Shown: in pieces, positions 8,404-15,868 of the stretch
Layout: the number at the start of each line of letters is the position of its first letter
How positions within the stretch are numbered: position 1 is the stretch's first letter
Assembly: GCF_003019675.1 (NCBI RefSeq)
Contig: NZ_CP028105.1
Span: 3,426,282 to 3,490,281 of the forward strand
Length of the DNA: 64,000 nt
Reading direction: 5' to 3'
DNA from: Fusobacterium ulcerans
Lineage (GTDB): Bacteria > Fusobacteriota > Fusobacteriia > Fusobacteriales > Fusobacteriaceae
Program-made: the position numbers and the translations under genes
Notes under the pieces: generated by a model
What the model was told of the DNA's origin: nothing
The model's input: the letters and a program-made list of their open reading frames with translations, nothing else
The model's database searches: none

Positions 8404-8454
8404 ATATTTTGTATCAAAAAATAAATAACAAAATATGATCTCTAAATTCACACT

Positions 8455-8640
8455 CGTCCTCGCAAGTTGATCTTTATTATCAAAGGCAGGTCTCCTGACT
8501 TAGAATCACTTTACTCACATACCTTCCCAAGACATATTCTATGTCTCAGTGGCAATCTGCTTTCATCCTCATTACAGTGGCGGGACCGTTTGAGATTTTC
8601 ACTCAATTCCCTTTTAATCTAGCAAAACTAGAACCATTTG
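8455..8640 (-). promoter_or_regulatory. Cobalamin riboswitch 4 (upstream of MORN operon)
   Basis: The minus strand holds GGGAATTGAGTGAAAATC, GGTCCCGCCACTGTAA, GATGAAAGC and the B12 box AAGTCAGGAGACCTGCC (about 8483-8500) in the canonical order. No clear -35/-10 pair was seen before it, and there is no obvious terminator between it and the gene ending at 8680, so it may be fed by read-through from the exbB operon. Confidence 0.94.
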
Positions 8641-8679
8641 ATATTTTTATTTTATTCTTTTGTTTGTTTTATATTTTTA

Positions 8680-8991
8680 TTAAGAATTTGCCCCTCTTAC
8701 TATTTCCACTTTAGATATATTTCCAAAATCATTTAATGCTTTAGCAAAAGAAGTTTTTATAAGGTCCATATACTTTCTTACATATTCCTCTCCACTATTG
8801 ATACAGTCTACTGTCATTTTATATACAGCATTCTCATCTTTGAAAAAATAAAGGTTGACAGTATCCATCACTGTAAATATTTCCATCTCTGCTACGTTAC
8901 AAGGTATATCATGATTCTTCGCTTCTTCTACAGCTTTATTTATTAATAATGCTGGGATTATAGAATGTGTAGTCTCTGAATTGATTCTCAT
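8680..8991 (-). CDS. 103-residue hypothetical protein of the exbB-exbD-tonB operon
   Basis: The ATG at 8991 is chosen because AAGGAG lies 7 bases upstream; an in-frame ATG at 9030 gives a poor N-terminus. The product is a small soluble protein with two Cys, no signal peptide and no recognised motif. Its central part (VMDTVNLYFFKDENAVYKM) looks like paired beta strands followed by a helix. It comes 93 bases after tonB on the same strand without an obvious terminator between, so it is probably transcribed with the TonB energising genes under riboswitch 5. Function unknown. Confidence 0.65.
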   Translation of the reverse strand: MRINSETTHSIIPALLINKAVEEAKNHDIPCNVAEMEIFTVMDTVNLYFFKDENAVYKMTVDCINSGEEYVRKYMDLIKTSFAKALNDFGNISKVEIVRGANS

Positions 8992-9084
8992 AATTATCAC
9001 TCCTTTTAATTTTATACAGCTAAAAAACATTTATTTAAATTAATCTTTATACACTTTATTTTTTCTAGGTATTATTTTAAATAT

Positions 9085-9780
9085 TTACTTTACATTAAAT
9101 CTGAAATCTTTATAGAAATAGAGTTTTATTTTTTCACCATGATAAATAATTGGATCGAACTCCCATTTTTTAAGAGCCTTCTCTACCTCTTTTCTAAAGC
9201 CGTAAGAAGTAAAATTGTCCAGAAATATTATTTCCTCCACTTTTCCATTGAGCCCAATGAGGAATTTTGTTTTTATAACTACCTCATTTCTGTAGTTAGC
9301 TCTTTTAGCAATAATAGGGTATTCTGGTTCAACCTCTCTTTTGATTCTGTACCTGATGCCTTCTCCGCTTTTCTGATCTCCTATATAGGTACCAGTTCCA
9401 TCTTTTACCAGTCCAGCCAAAGGATTATATGGTATTGAATTTCCAGAAGTTGTCTCCTCTTTTGCAGTTTCCTTACTTTCTTCTTTTATTGGTTCCTCTT
9501 TCTTTTTAACTTCTTTTTTAACAACTTTTTTTACTACTTTTTTCTCTGTCTTCTTTTCAACTTTCTTTTCTTCCTTTGGTTTTCCCTCTTTCTTAGGCTC
9601 TGGCTGTGCAAGAGACTGCAAAGGTGCTGGAGCAGGGGTATTATTCTCTACTTTCAGCTCGCTGAGATATACGAGAACATTCTTGCTATCCAGCTTTATA
9701 TCTTTTACAGGCTTGGTATATACAGCAAAAATCAACAGCAGATGACATAAAAAAGAGATTACATAGAATTTCAATTTCAT
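9085..9780 (-). CDS. tonB: TonB energy-transducing protein
   Basis: The protein has an N-terminal membrane anchor (about residues 4-22), a periplasmic spacer rich in Lys, Glu and Pro (about residues 55-115, with KKVEKKTEKK-type repeats) and a C-terminal TonB domain of about 90 residues with the EYPIIAKRANYRNEVVIKTKF and KKWEFDP hallmarks. It links the proton-motive-force machine ExbB-ExbD to the two outer-membrane receptors. The start could be the ATG at 9780 or a GTG three bases before; the ATG is preferred. It follows exbD by a few bases. Confidence 0.92.
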   Translation of the reverse strand: MKLKFYVISFLCHLLLIFAVYTKPVKDIKLDSKNVLVYLSELKVENNTPAPAPLQSLAQPEPKKEGKPKEEKKVEKKTEKKVVKKVVKKEVKKKEEPIKEESKETAKEETTSGNSIPYNPLAGLVKDGTGTYIGDQKSGEGIRYRIKREVEPEYPIIAKRANYRNEVVIKTKFLIGLNGKVEEIIFLDNFTSYGFRKEVEKALKKWEFDPIIYHGEKIKLYFYKDFRFNVK

Positions 9781-9789
9781 CACCTACTT

Positions 9790-10200
9790 TTACTTTATAC
9801 TGTTTATTTCTAATTTTTCCAGTCCTATATTCTTCAGCCTTCCCATAGTTTCAATTACAGTTTCATATCTTAAATCTTTATCAGCACTGACAATAAGGGT
9901 TTGTTCCTTTCTTCCTTTCATCAGTTCACTTACAGTTTCTTCCAGTTTTGTATTTTCTATCTCTACAGAATCCTCACCATTTTTAAAGAAATACTTTCCA
10001 TCTTTATCTATTATCAGTTCAGCTCCCTCTTCTGTTGTATTTATTTCCTCTACAGAAGATTTTGGGAGATTCATATCAAATTTATTGTACTGGCTGAATG
10101 TAGTTACCAGCATAAAAAATATCAACAGCTGAAATACCACATCTATCAATGGTGTCAGATCAGGATTGATTATCCCCTTCCTTCTTCTTAGTTCTCTCAT
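9790..10200 (-). CDS. exbD: ExbD biopolymer transport protein
   Basis: This 136-residue protein has a single N-terminal membrane segment (about residues 15-38) that contains the conserved Asp (LTPLIDVVFQLLIFFML) needed for proton use. A short periplasmic domain follows, with the VSADKDLRYETVIETM motif. Its ATG overlaps the exbB stop by four bases (ATGA), so the two are translated together. With ExbB it forms the inner-membrane motor that drives TonB. Confidence 0.95.
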   Translation of the reverse strand: MRELRRRKGIINPDLTPLIDVVFQLLIFFMLVTTFSQYNKFDMNLPKSSVEEINTTEEGAELIIDKDGKYFFKNGEDSVEIENTKLEETVSELMKGRKEQTLIVSADKDLRYETVIETMGRLKNIGLEKLEINSIK

Positions 10201-10826
10201 ATCTCTTCCTTCTTTCTAGCCTTTTTGATATTGATAAGGGCAGTAGACGTTTTCTCTATCTCAAGCATTATCTTGTCAGCTTTTCTGCTGAATGTCTGAT
10301 AAGCTATTATTGCTGGTATTGCTATAAATAATCCTGCTGCTGTTGTAAGAAGTGCTTCTGATATCCCATTGGCTACTACATTTGGATCTCCTGCCCCTTG
10401 TAATGCTATGGCTTTAAATGATTTTATCATTCCAAGTACAGTTCCAAGAAGTCCAGCCATTGGAGAGATATATGCCACTATTCCCAATATAGACAATCTT
10501 CTTTCAAGGTTTTCTATCTGTTCCAAAGCTTTTTCTTTCATAAGCTTCTCTTTGCTTTCATATAGATCATTTTCATTTCTATATGCTAAAAGTATGCTCT
10601 TTACTGTTCTTGACACTGAATTATTTGTTTTATCACACAATGCTATTGCTTCGTTTTCTTTTTCTGCTCTCACTAAGTTTACTATTTCCTCTTTAAATTC
10701 TGTTGTTATTCCCTGTTCATTTTTCATGAAATAAGCAGTTCTCTCCAGTATTGTTCCCAATCCTACTATAGACAATGCAGCTAAAAGCCACATCATTATT
10801 CCACCTTCTACAAAATAAGTGTACAT
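10197..10826 (-). CDS. exbB: ExbB / MotA-TolQ family proton channel
   Basis: This 209-residue protein has three membrane segments: one near the N-terminus (about residues 8-25) and two in the C-terminal MotA/TolQ/ExbB domain, the second starting at the AYISPMAGLLGTVLGMIKSF motif. The length is normal for short ExbB proteins. It is the first gene of the exbB-exbD-tonB operon, has an AGGAGG ribosome binding site, and follows riboswitch 5 and its terminator. This set is therefore dedicated to B12 uptake, although it could serve other receptors. Confidence 0.95.
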   Translation of the reverse strand: MYTYFVEGGIMMWLLAALSIVGLGTILERTAYFMKNEQGITTEFKEEIVNLVRAEKENEAIALCDKTNNSVSRTVKSILLAYRNENDLYESKEKLMKEKALEQIENLERRLSILGIVAYISPMAGLLGTVLGMIKSFKAIALQGAGDPNVVANGISEALLTTAAGLFIAIPAIIAYQTFSRKADKIMLEIEKTSTALINIKKARKKEEI

Positions 10827-10866
10827 TTTTCCTCCTGATCTGTATTTTAAATTAATTGACTACATT

Positions 10867-10924
10867 AAAAAATCTCTGATAAAAAACAAGTGCCCAAGCC
10901 CCCATTTTGTTTTTATCAGAGAAT
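10867..10924 (-). terminator. Terminator of riboswitch leader 5
   Basis: The minus strand has a long stem, CTCTGATAAAAACAA with TTGTTTTTTATCAGAG, followed by ATTTTTT. It lies between the aptamer and exbB. Confidence 0.85.
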
Positions 10925-10997
10925 CTTAAATATCATATTATTTAAATAAATATTTAACTTCTTATCCTCCCTTTTTCCCACCGAAAAAGTAAAAAAC

Positions 10998-11153
10998 TAG
11001 TTTTTAGGTAAGTCTCCTGACTCAGTTTCATCCTACTCCCTACCTTCCCAGATCAGTGATCCAGTGGTTATAGGTTTCATCCACTTTACAGTAGCGGGGG
11101 CTGTGTGGGTTTTTCACCCATCTTCCTCTTTTAAGCCTTACGGCACCTAACAC
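10998..11153 (-). promoter_or_regulatory. Cobalamin riboswitch 5 (exbB-exbD-tonB operon)
   Basis: The minus strand shows GAGGAAGATGGGTGAAAAAC, CAGCCCCCGCTACTGTAA, GTGGATGAAACC, CTGGGAAGG and the B12 box GAGTCAGGAGACTTACC (11007-11023). The core is slightly altered from the consensus but complete. Confidence 0.93.
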
Positions 11154-11162
11154 TATACTTAT

Positions 11163-11191
11163 ATGATATGATTTATCTTGTACTTTGTCAA
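11163..11191 (-). promoter_or_regulatory. Sigma-70 promoter for exbB operon leader
   Basis: Minus-strand TTGACA (11186-11191), a 17-base spacer and TATCAT (11163-11168), about 10 bases before the aptamer. Confidence 0.78.
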
Positions 11192-11357
11192 TCATTTTCA
11201 TAAAAACTGATATATAAATTATTAAACAGCTATACTTCTTGAAAATTATACTTTTCAAAATTTTATTTTTTATAATTTATATTTTAAAAGCTATTCCCTA
11301 CCATAAGTTTATTTTTTCATCAGCTCTCTGAAAACTTTTTTATTTCAAAATTATTTT

Positions 11358-12146
11358 TTATTTAACTATCCCTTTTAATCTAAAGTATGGAACTCCATCT
11401 TCTATTTCAATTGAAGATTCCACTCTGTACACCTCTCTTATGAGCTGTGGTGTAAGAACTTCCAATGATTTTCCCTCTTTATATTTTTTACCATCTTTAA
11501 GCACAATTATTCTGTTGCTGTATTGAGCAGCCTGATTCAAATCGTGAAGCACCATTATTATAGTTATTCCCAGATTCTGATTCAATTCTCTCACCAGCTC
11601 CATTATCTCAAACTGATGACATATATCCAGATATGTAGTAGGTTCATCCAGAAGAAGTATTCCTGTCTTTTGAGCAAGTACCATTGCTATCCATACTTTC
11701 TGCCTCTCTCCACCTGACAGACTCATTACTTTTCTCTCTCTGAATTTATCCAGTTTGCACATTGTAATAGCCCAATCTACAATATCTTTATCTTCCTGAT
11801 TATATACTTCATACCATTTTTTATGAGGAACTCTTCCATACATGATAAAATCATATACAGTTATATCATCAGGAATCTCATTGTTTTGTGATACAAATGC
11901 AAGCTTCTTTGCAAATTCTTTGTTTTTTATATTACTGATCTCTTCTCCATCTAAATATATGTTTCCATTTTTACATGGGAGTACTCTTGATATAGCTTTC
12001 AAAAGAGTTGATTTTCCACAGCCGTTAGTCCCTATTATAGAAACTACCTCTCCCTTAGTTATCTCAATATTCAAATCGTGAATGATGACCTTTTCTCCAT
12101 AAGCCAGTTCTATATTATGTCCTTTTATAGTTTCCATTCTAGTCAC
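11358..12146 (-). CDS. btuD: Cobalamin ABC transporter ATPase (BtuD/FecE type)
   Basis: This 262-residue ATPase has a Walker A (IGTNGCGKSTLL, about residues 37-48), the signature LSGGERQKVWIAMVLAQ and Walker B ILLLDEPTTYLD, followed by the switch His in VLHDLN. These are the full marks of the FecE/BtuD/FhuC subfamily. Its start overlaps the end of the permease gene by 8 bases. It powers import of the corrinoid from the periplasmic binding protein through BtuC. The start may be the fourth residue (a second Met). About 200 bases separate it from riboswitch 5, and no terminator was identified at its 3' end. Confidence 0.9.
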   Translation of the reverse strand: MTRMETIKGHNIELAYGEKVIIHDLNIEITKGEVVSIIGTNGCGKSTLLKAISRVLPCKNGNIYLDGEEISNIKNKEFAKKLAFVSQNNEIPDDITVYDFIMYGRVPHKKWYEVYNQEDKDIVDWAITMCKLDKFRERKVMSLSGGERQKVWIAMVLAQKTGILLLDEPTTYLDICHQFEIMELVRELNQNLGITIIMVLHDLNQAAQYSNRIIVLKDGKKYKEGKSLEVLTPQLIREVYRVESSIEIEDGVPYFRLKGIVK

Positions 12147-13140
12147 CTACCTTTCTCAGCAGGTACAGGAAGAACGGCACACCAATTACAGCCATTACTA
12201 TACCAGCAGGTATCTCAATAGGTGAAAACATAGTTCTTGATATTGTGTCAGCTATTACCAGCACTACAGCACCAAGAAGTCCAGCAAATGGTATCAGATA
12301 TGTGTGATCTGAACCTATAATCAATCTGGCTATGTGAGGAACTATCAGTCCTACAAAGCCTATCAGTCCTACATTTGCTACTGATATTCCTGTTAGAAAA
12401 CAGGCAAGAGCACAAAGTTTTAATCTTTTTCTAGGAATATCTACTCCCAGATTCACAGCAAAATTATCTCCTAATTGAAGAATATTTGCATCTCTTATCA
12501 TAGTAAAACAGGCTAAAATTCCCACAGCAGTATATGGAAGCAGTCCTGTTACATGTCTCCAGTTTTTCCCATTGAGACTTCCATTTAGCCATGACAATAC
12601 TCCCTGTATCTCATCACTGAATAATATAAACATCAATCCTGTAATACTTCCAAGTATAGCATTTATAGCTACCCCCGACAGAATTACCCTGATAGGCTTC
12701 AGCCCTTTTTTCCATGCCAGCATAAATACAATGGCACAGGCTATTGCTCCCCCTACAAATGCAGAGAAATTCATAAAAAATATAGCTTTAGGATAAAGTA
12801 TCATAATAATCAGAGCAGTGACGCTAGCTCCTGAAGACACCCCTGTAAGACCCGGATCAGCCAGAGGATTTTTCATTACAGCTTGTAACAGCACTCCAGC
12901 CAATGACAGATTACACCCTACCATTACAGCAATCAATATACGTGGTATTCTTATATCCCATAAAATAGCTTTTAATATCTCATCGTCATAACTTTTTATA
13001 AAAAGAGATTTCAGTATCTCTCCAGAAGTATAATTTACACTCCCAAATCTCACTGAAAATATTATTGAAAAACCTAGAATAACCAGAGCAGTAAAGATAA
13101 GAATTATCTTCCTCCCTCTCTTATCTTTATTCATAAACAT
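12139..13140 (-). CDS. btuC: Cobalamin ABC transporter permease (BtuC/FecCD family)
   Basis: This 333-residue membrane protein has about ten transmembrane helices and the FecCD motifs RIPRILIAVMVGCNLSLAG, NPLADPGLTGVSSGA and GFVGLIVPHIARLIIG. The loop after the last motif is where BtuD couples. It overlaps both neighbours (14 bases with btuF and 8 with btuD), a tightly packed operon. By context the cargo is a corrinoid; siderophore permeases of the same family look alike, so the riboswitch decides the call. Confidence 0.92.
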   Translation of the reverse strand: MFMNKDKRGRKIILIFTALVILGFSIIFSVRFGSVNYTSGEILKSLFIKSYDDEILKAILWDIRIPRILIAVMVGCNLSLAGVLLQAVMKNPLADPGLTGVSSGASVTALIIMILYPKAIFFMNFSAFVGGAIACAIVFMLAWKKGLKPIRVILSGVAINAILGSITGLMFILFSDEIQGVLSWLNGSLNGKNWRHVTGLLPYTAVGILACFTMIRDANILQLGDNFAVNLGVDIPRKRLKLCALACFLTGISVANVGLIGFVGLIVPHIARLIIGSDHTYLIPFAGLLGAVVLVIADTISRTMFSPIEIPAGIVMAVIGVPFFLYLLRKVGD

Positions 13141-14029
13141 ATCTGTATAATTCCTCCAATGCGTCTATCGAATTTACCCCGGCACTCATTCTGAACAATG
13201 TAGGATCGATATCCAGTATTTTATTATTTTTATATGCCTTTGTGAGCTTCCATACAGGGTTGCTTGAAAATATCTCTTCAAATCCCTCTCCATTTTTAGT
13301 CTGACTTGTAGGAAGTCTCAATATTACATCAGGATTAGCTTTAATGAGCTGTTCCATGCTGAATGGTACTGATCTTTTCAAAAGTACACTGTTATCAATA
13401 GAAGTTACTACATTTTCACATCCTATCTTGTCCATAAGCCCTTGCAGAAAATGGTTTTTTCCAGTCATAAAAAAACTCTCTCCATTTCCATAAAGGATGG
13501 CTACTCTCTTCTTTTCTTTTCCCTTTAATTTTTCAGCCAGTATTTTTTCTCTCCTTTTCACATCATCAAGTATAGCCTTAGCTTCCTTGTCCTTATGAAA
13601 AGCTTTTCCCAATATCTCAATAGCCTTCATAGATTCATCATATGTATCTACTTTCATATAAAAACTAGGTATATTGAGATTGTCATATTTAGGCTTTAAT
13701 GCTGGTTTAGAATAAATAGTAGAGATTACAAGATCTGTTCTCAGAGCTTTTACTCTTTCCAGATCAGGTATTCCAGATCTCCCTATTCTTGGCACCTCAT
13801 CATATTTTTCAGGTATCTTTGTTGTAGAACTTGCCACTCCTACCAGATCAATATCCAGAGCTGCCAGAAATCTTGATATTATAGCCGAATCTGTAACTAC
13901 AGCCTTTGGAAAATAATCCAGCTGCAAGTCCTCTTCTCCCTGATGTATAGAAAATTTCTCTTTTCCAAAAGATATATTTCCTATTACAAGTAGGAATACA
14001 GCAGTTAGAATAATATATACTTTTTTCAT
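13127..14029 (-). CDS. btuF: Cobalamin periplasmic binding protein (BtuF/FepB fold)
   Basis: This 300-residue protein has a signal peptide (about residues 1-22, ending ..GNISFG) and the two-lobed TroA-type fold: DSAIISRFLAALDIDLVGVA in lobe 1, a long linking helix, and MEQLIKANPDVILRLP in lobe 2. A weak ribosome binding site (AGGAGA) precedes the ATG. It is the first gene of btuF-btuC-btuD and follows riboswitch 6. It is a second such protein besides the truncated gene at the left edge; the two N-termini differ, so they may serve different transporters or ligands. Confidence 0.9.
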   Translation of the reverse strand: MKKVYIILTAVFLLVIGNISFGKEKFSIHQGEEDLQLDYFPKAVVTDSAIISRFLAALDIDLVGVASSTTKIPEKYDEVPRIGRSGIPDLERVKALRTDLVISTIYSKPALKPKYDNLNIPSFYMKVDTYDESMKAIEILGKAFHKDKEAKAILDDVKRREKILAEKLKGKEKKRVAILYGNGESFFMTGKNHFLQGLMDKIGCENVVTSIDNSVLLKRSVPFSMEQLIKANPDVILRLPTSQTKNGEGFEEIFSSNPVWKLTKAYKNNKILDIDPTLFRMSAGVNSIDALEELYRYVYE

Positions 14030-14060
14030 TATTTTCTCCTGTTATATAATTTTATCCAAT

Positions 14061-14091
14061 AAAAAAACCCAGCACAAAGAAATACCAGGCT
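14061..14091 (-). terminator. Terminator of riboswitch leader 6
   Basis: The minus strand can pair CCTGGTA with TGCTGGG (using G-U pairs) and continues with TTTTTTTATTGG, just before the btuF ribosome binding site. A second perfect hairpin, GCTACAT with ATGTAGC, lies directly upstream (14089-14122). Confidence 0.65.
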
Positions 14092-14134
14092 ACATCAAAA
14101 GCTCTTTAAATTTCTATGTAGCATAACTTTCCTC

Positions 14135-14300
14135 GGAAGCTTGTACAATAATCTTTCTAAGCAGGTCTTCTGACTTATAGCTCGAACACAGCTCCCTCCT
14201 TCTCGGATATATCCAATGGTATTTGGAAGCTATTTGCTAAATTACAGCGGCCGGACCGTTTGAGATTTTCACTCAATTCCCTTTTAATTAAAAAAACTTA
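14135..14300 (-). promoter_or_regulatory. Cobalamin riboswitch 6 (btuFCD operon)
   Basis: Minus-strand elements: GGGAATTGAGTGAAAATC, GGTCCGGCCGCTGTAA, a GGGAG segment, and the B12 box AAGTCAGAAGACCTGC (about 14162-14178). The CCGGCCGCTGT core departs from CCCGCCACTGT by compensating-looking changes. Confidence 0.92.
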
Positions 14301-14336
14301 GAATAAACATCATATACAATATATTTTAATACTTTA

Positions 14337-14365
14337 ATTTTATTACTTAACAGCTTCTTTGTCAA
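14337..14365 (-). promoter_or_regulatory. Sigma-70 promoter for btuFCD leader
   Basis: Minus-strand TTGACA (14360-14365), a 17-base spacer and TAAAAT (14337-14342). Confidence 0.8.
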
Positions 14366-14427
14366 TGAAGAATTATATAAATATCCTTTCACCCAAAAAT
14401 TCTAAAGTGTATTTTTAATTTTGGGTA

Positions 14428-14456
14428 TTGACATTTGAAAGAAAACATAGTATATT
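14428..14456 (+). promoter_or_regulatory. Sigma-70 promoter for cbiK leader
   Basis: TTGACA (14428-14433), a 17-base spacer and TATATT (14451-14456). It is divergent from the btuFCD promoter; the two -35 boxes are about 60 bases apart. Confidence 0.8.
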
Positions 14457-14480
14457 CATACTGAACAGAATAATTGAATT

Positions 14481-14670
14481 TGAGGTTCTATATTTTAGAA
14501 TAATTGGGAAGTGAGGTTTAATCCCTCCGCGGTCCCGCCACTGTGATGCTGACGAAAGATATAACCACTGGATTATTTTTAATCTGGGAAGGGTATCTAG
14601 TAGGATGAAGCTAAGCCAGGAGACCTGCCTCAGATGTATTGCTGTGTAATATCATTGCGTGGACGAGAGA
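14481..14670 (+). promoter_or_regulatory. Cobalamin riboswitch 7 (cbiK)
   Basis: Plus-strand elements in canonical order: GGGAAGTGAGGTTTAATCCC, GCGGTCCCGCCACTGTGA, GCTGACGAAAGA, CTGGGAAGG, GGATGAAGC and the B12 box AGCCAGGAGACCTGCC (14613-14630). The following GCGTGGACGAG is the usual 3' extension near the pseudoknot. Confidence 0.96.
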
Positions 14671-14706
14671 TATTGACCTTTGTTATTTTTATTTAATCAA
14701 GGCATG

Positions 14707-14735
14707 TATCTCCTATCAACAGGAGATTTTTTTTA
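14707..14735 (+). terminator. Terminator of riboswitch leader 7
   Basis: A perfect ATCTCCT/AGGAGAT stem with a six-base loop is followed by eight Ts, about 25 bases before the cbiK ribosome binding site. The AGGAGA arm is not the ribosome binding site itself. Confidence 0.88.
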
Positions 14736-14772
14736 TTAAAAAAATCCCTGCAAATTTATTAGGAGGATGATC

Positions 14773-15711
14773 ATGGGAAAAATGAGAAATTTATTGGCTG
14801 GAGCTATGCTTCTAGCTGGAGGAACTGTTGCATTTGCACATTCAGAAGGAGGATACGTGGATAACAATTTTTTCAAAGGAATGCAGAAGGGTGACAAAGC
14901 AGCTGTACTTATGGTTCACTTTGGAACTACTTATGATGACACAAGAGCTTTAACTATTGATGCCATCAACAAAAAAGCTAAAGATGAATTCAAAAATGCT
15001 GATGTAAAAGAAGCTTACACTTCAAGAATAATTATGAGAAGACTAAAAGCTAAAGGAATTGAAAAACAAAATCCTACTGAAGTTATCAACGATCTGAAAG
15101 CTAAAGGGTATACTCATCTTTTAGTACAAGGTACTAACATTATGAATGGTGTAGAATCTAACAACCTAGCTGAAGAATTAAAAAAATATGAAAAAGATTT
15201 TAAAGATATAAGAATGGGAAATCCACTATTAACTGACCATGAAGATTATGAAAAAGTAGCAAAAGCTATTGCTAAAAAAATTGGACCTCTAAAAGCTAAC
15301 CAAGGTGTAGTTTTAGTAGGACATGGAACTCATCACTTTGGTGGTTCTGCATATGCTATGATGGACTATGTATTTACTGCTGAAGGAATGGACACTTATG
15401 CTGTAGGTACAGTAGAAGGATACCCTGCATTCGATAATGTAGTTGCTAAATTAAAATCTAAAGGTGTTAAAGAGGTTATCTTAATGCCATTTATGTTTGT
15501 TGCTGGAGATCATGCTAATAATGATATAGCTGAAGACTGGAACAATGACCTTAAAGAAGCTGGATTCACAGTTTCTAAAATCATATTAGAAGGTTTAGGA
15601 CAAAATCCTGATATTCAAAATATCTATATTGATCATGCTAAATTTGCTGCTCAACATAAACCTGAAGATATGCAGGCTAAAAAAGTTCAATATGCAAATG
15701 ATAAAGACTAG
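14773..15711 (+). CDS. cbiK: Secreted CbiK-type anaerobic cobaltochelatase
   Basis: The ATG at 14773 has AGGAGG six bases before it; the ATG at 14767 touches that site and is too close. The 312-residue product has a signal peptide (MGKMRNLLAGAMLLAGGTVAFA), then the CbiK class II chelatase fold: VLMVHFGTTYDDTRALTI near the start, the metal-site His in VLVGHGTHHFGGSAYAMMDY, and a second His in MPFMFVAGDHANND. CbiK normally inserts cobalt into sirohydrochlorin in the cytoplasm; an exported form (CbiK-P) is known in Desulfovibrio. It stands alone, controlled by a riboswitch and bounded by a terminator. Its periplasmic substrate (a tetrapyrrole or simply cobalt) is not known. Confidence 0.9.
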   Translation: MGKMRNLLAGAMLLAGGTVAFAHSEGGYVDNNFFKGMQKGDKAAVLMVHFGTTYDDTRALTIDAINKKAKDEFKNADVKEAYTSRIIMRRLKAKGIEKQNPTEVINDLKAKGYTHLLVQGTNIMNGVESNNLAEELKKYEKDFKDIRMGNPLLTDHEDYEKVAKAIAKKIGPLKANQGVVLVGHGTHHFGGSAYAMMDYVFTAEGMDTYAVGTVEGYPAFDNVVAKLKSKGVKEVILMPFMFVAGDHANNDIAEDWNNDLKEAGFTVSKIILEGLGQNPDIQNIYIDHAKFAAQHKPEDMQAKKVQYANDKD

Positions 15712-15780
15712 GTAAAGACAACTTTACATATATTTAAACTTTAATTACAATTTAAACTTTCTGTGTGTTTAAAAATAGAG

Positions 15781-15820
15781 AAGAGATATTTGGCTTAGAC
15801 TCCTGAATATCTCTTTTTAA
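15781..15820 (+). terminator. Terminator after cbiK
   Basis: A perfect 9 bp stem, AGAGATATT with AATATCTCT, is followed by TTTTAATTT. Confidence 0.8.
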
Positions 15821-15828
15821 TTTGCCAA

Positions 15829-15863
15829 TAAAAAAACTGACCTCACATTCCCGACCAGTTTGC
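15829..15863 (-). terminator. Terminator after the DUF4261 gene
   Basis: Minus-strand AAACTG and CAGTTT form the stem and TTTTTATTGG follows. It lies just after the stop of the gene at 15869. Confidence 0.55.
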
Positions 15864-15868
15864 TTATA

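Noticed and set aside
11154-11357. Possible small gene between riboswitch 5 and btuD
   Set aside because: A 72-codon minus-strand frame covers the aptamer itself, so it is an artefact of the RNA element. The rest is AT-rich with only the promoter.
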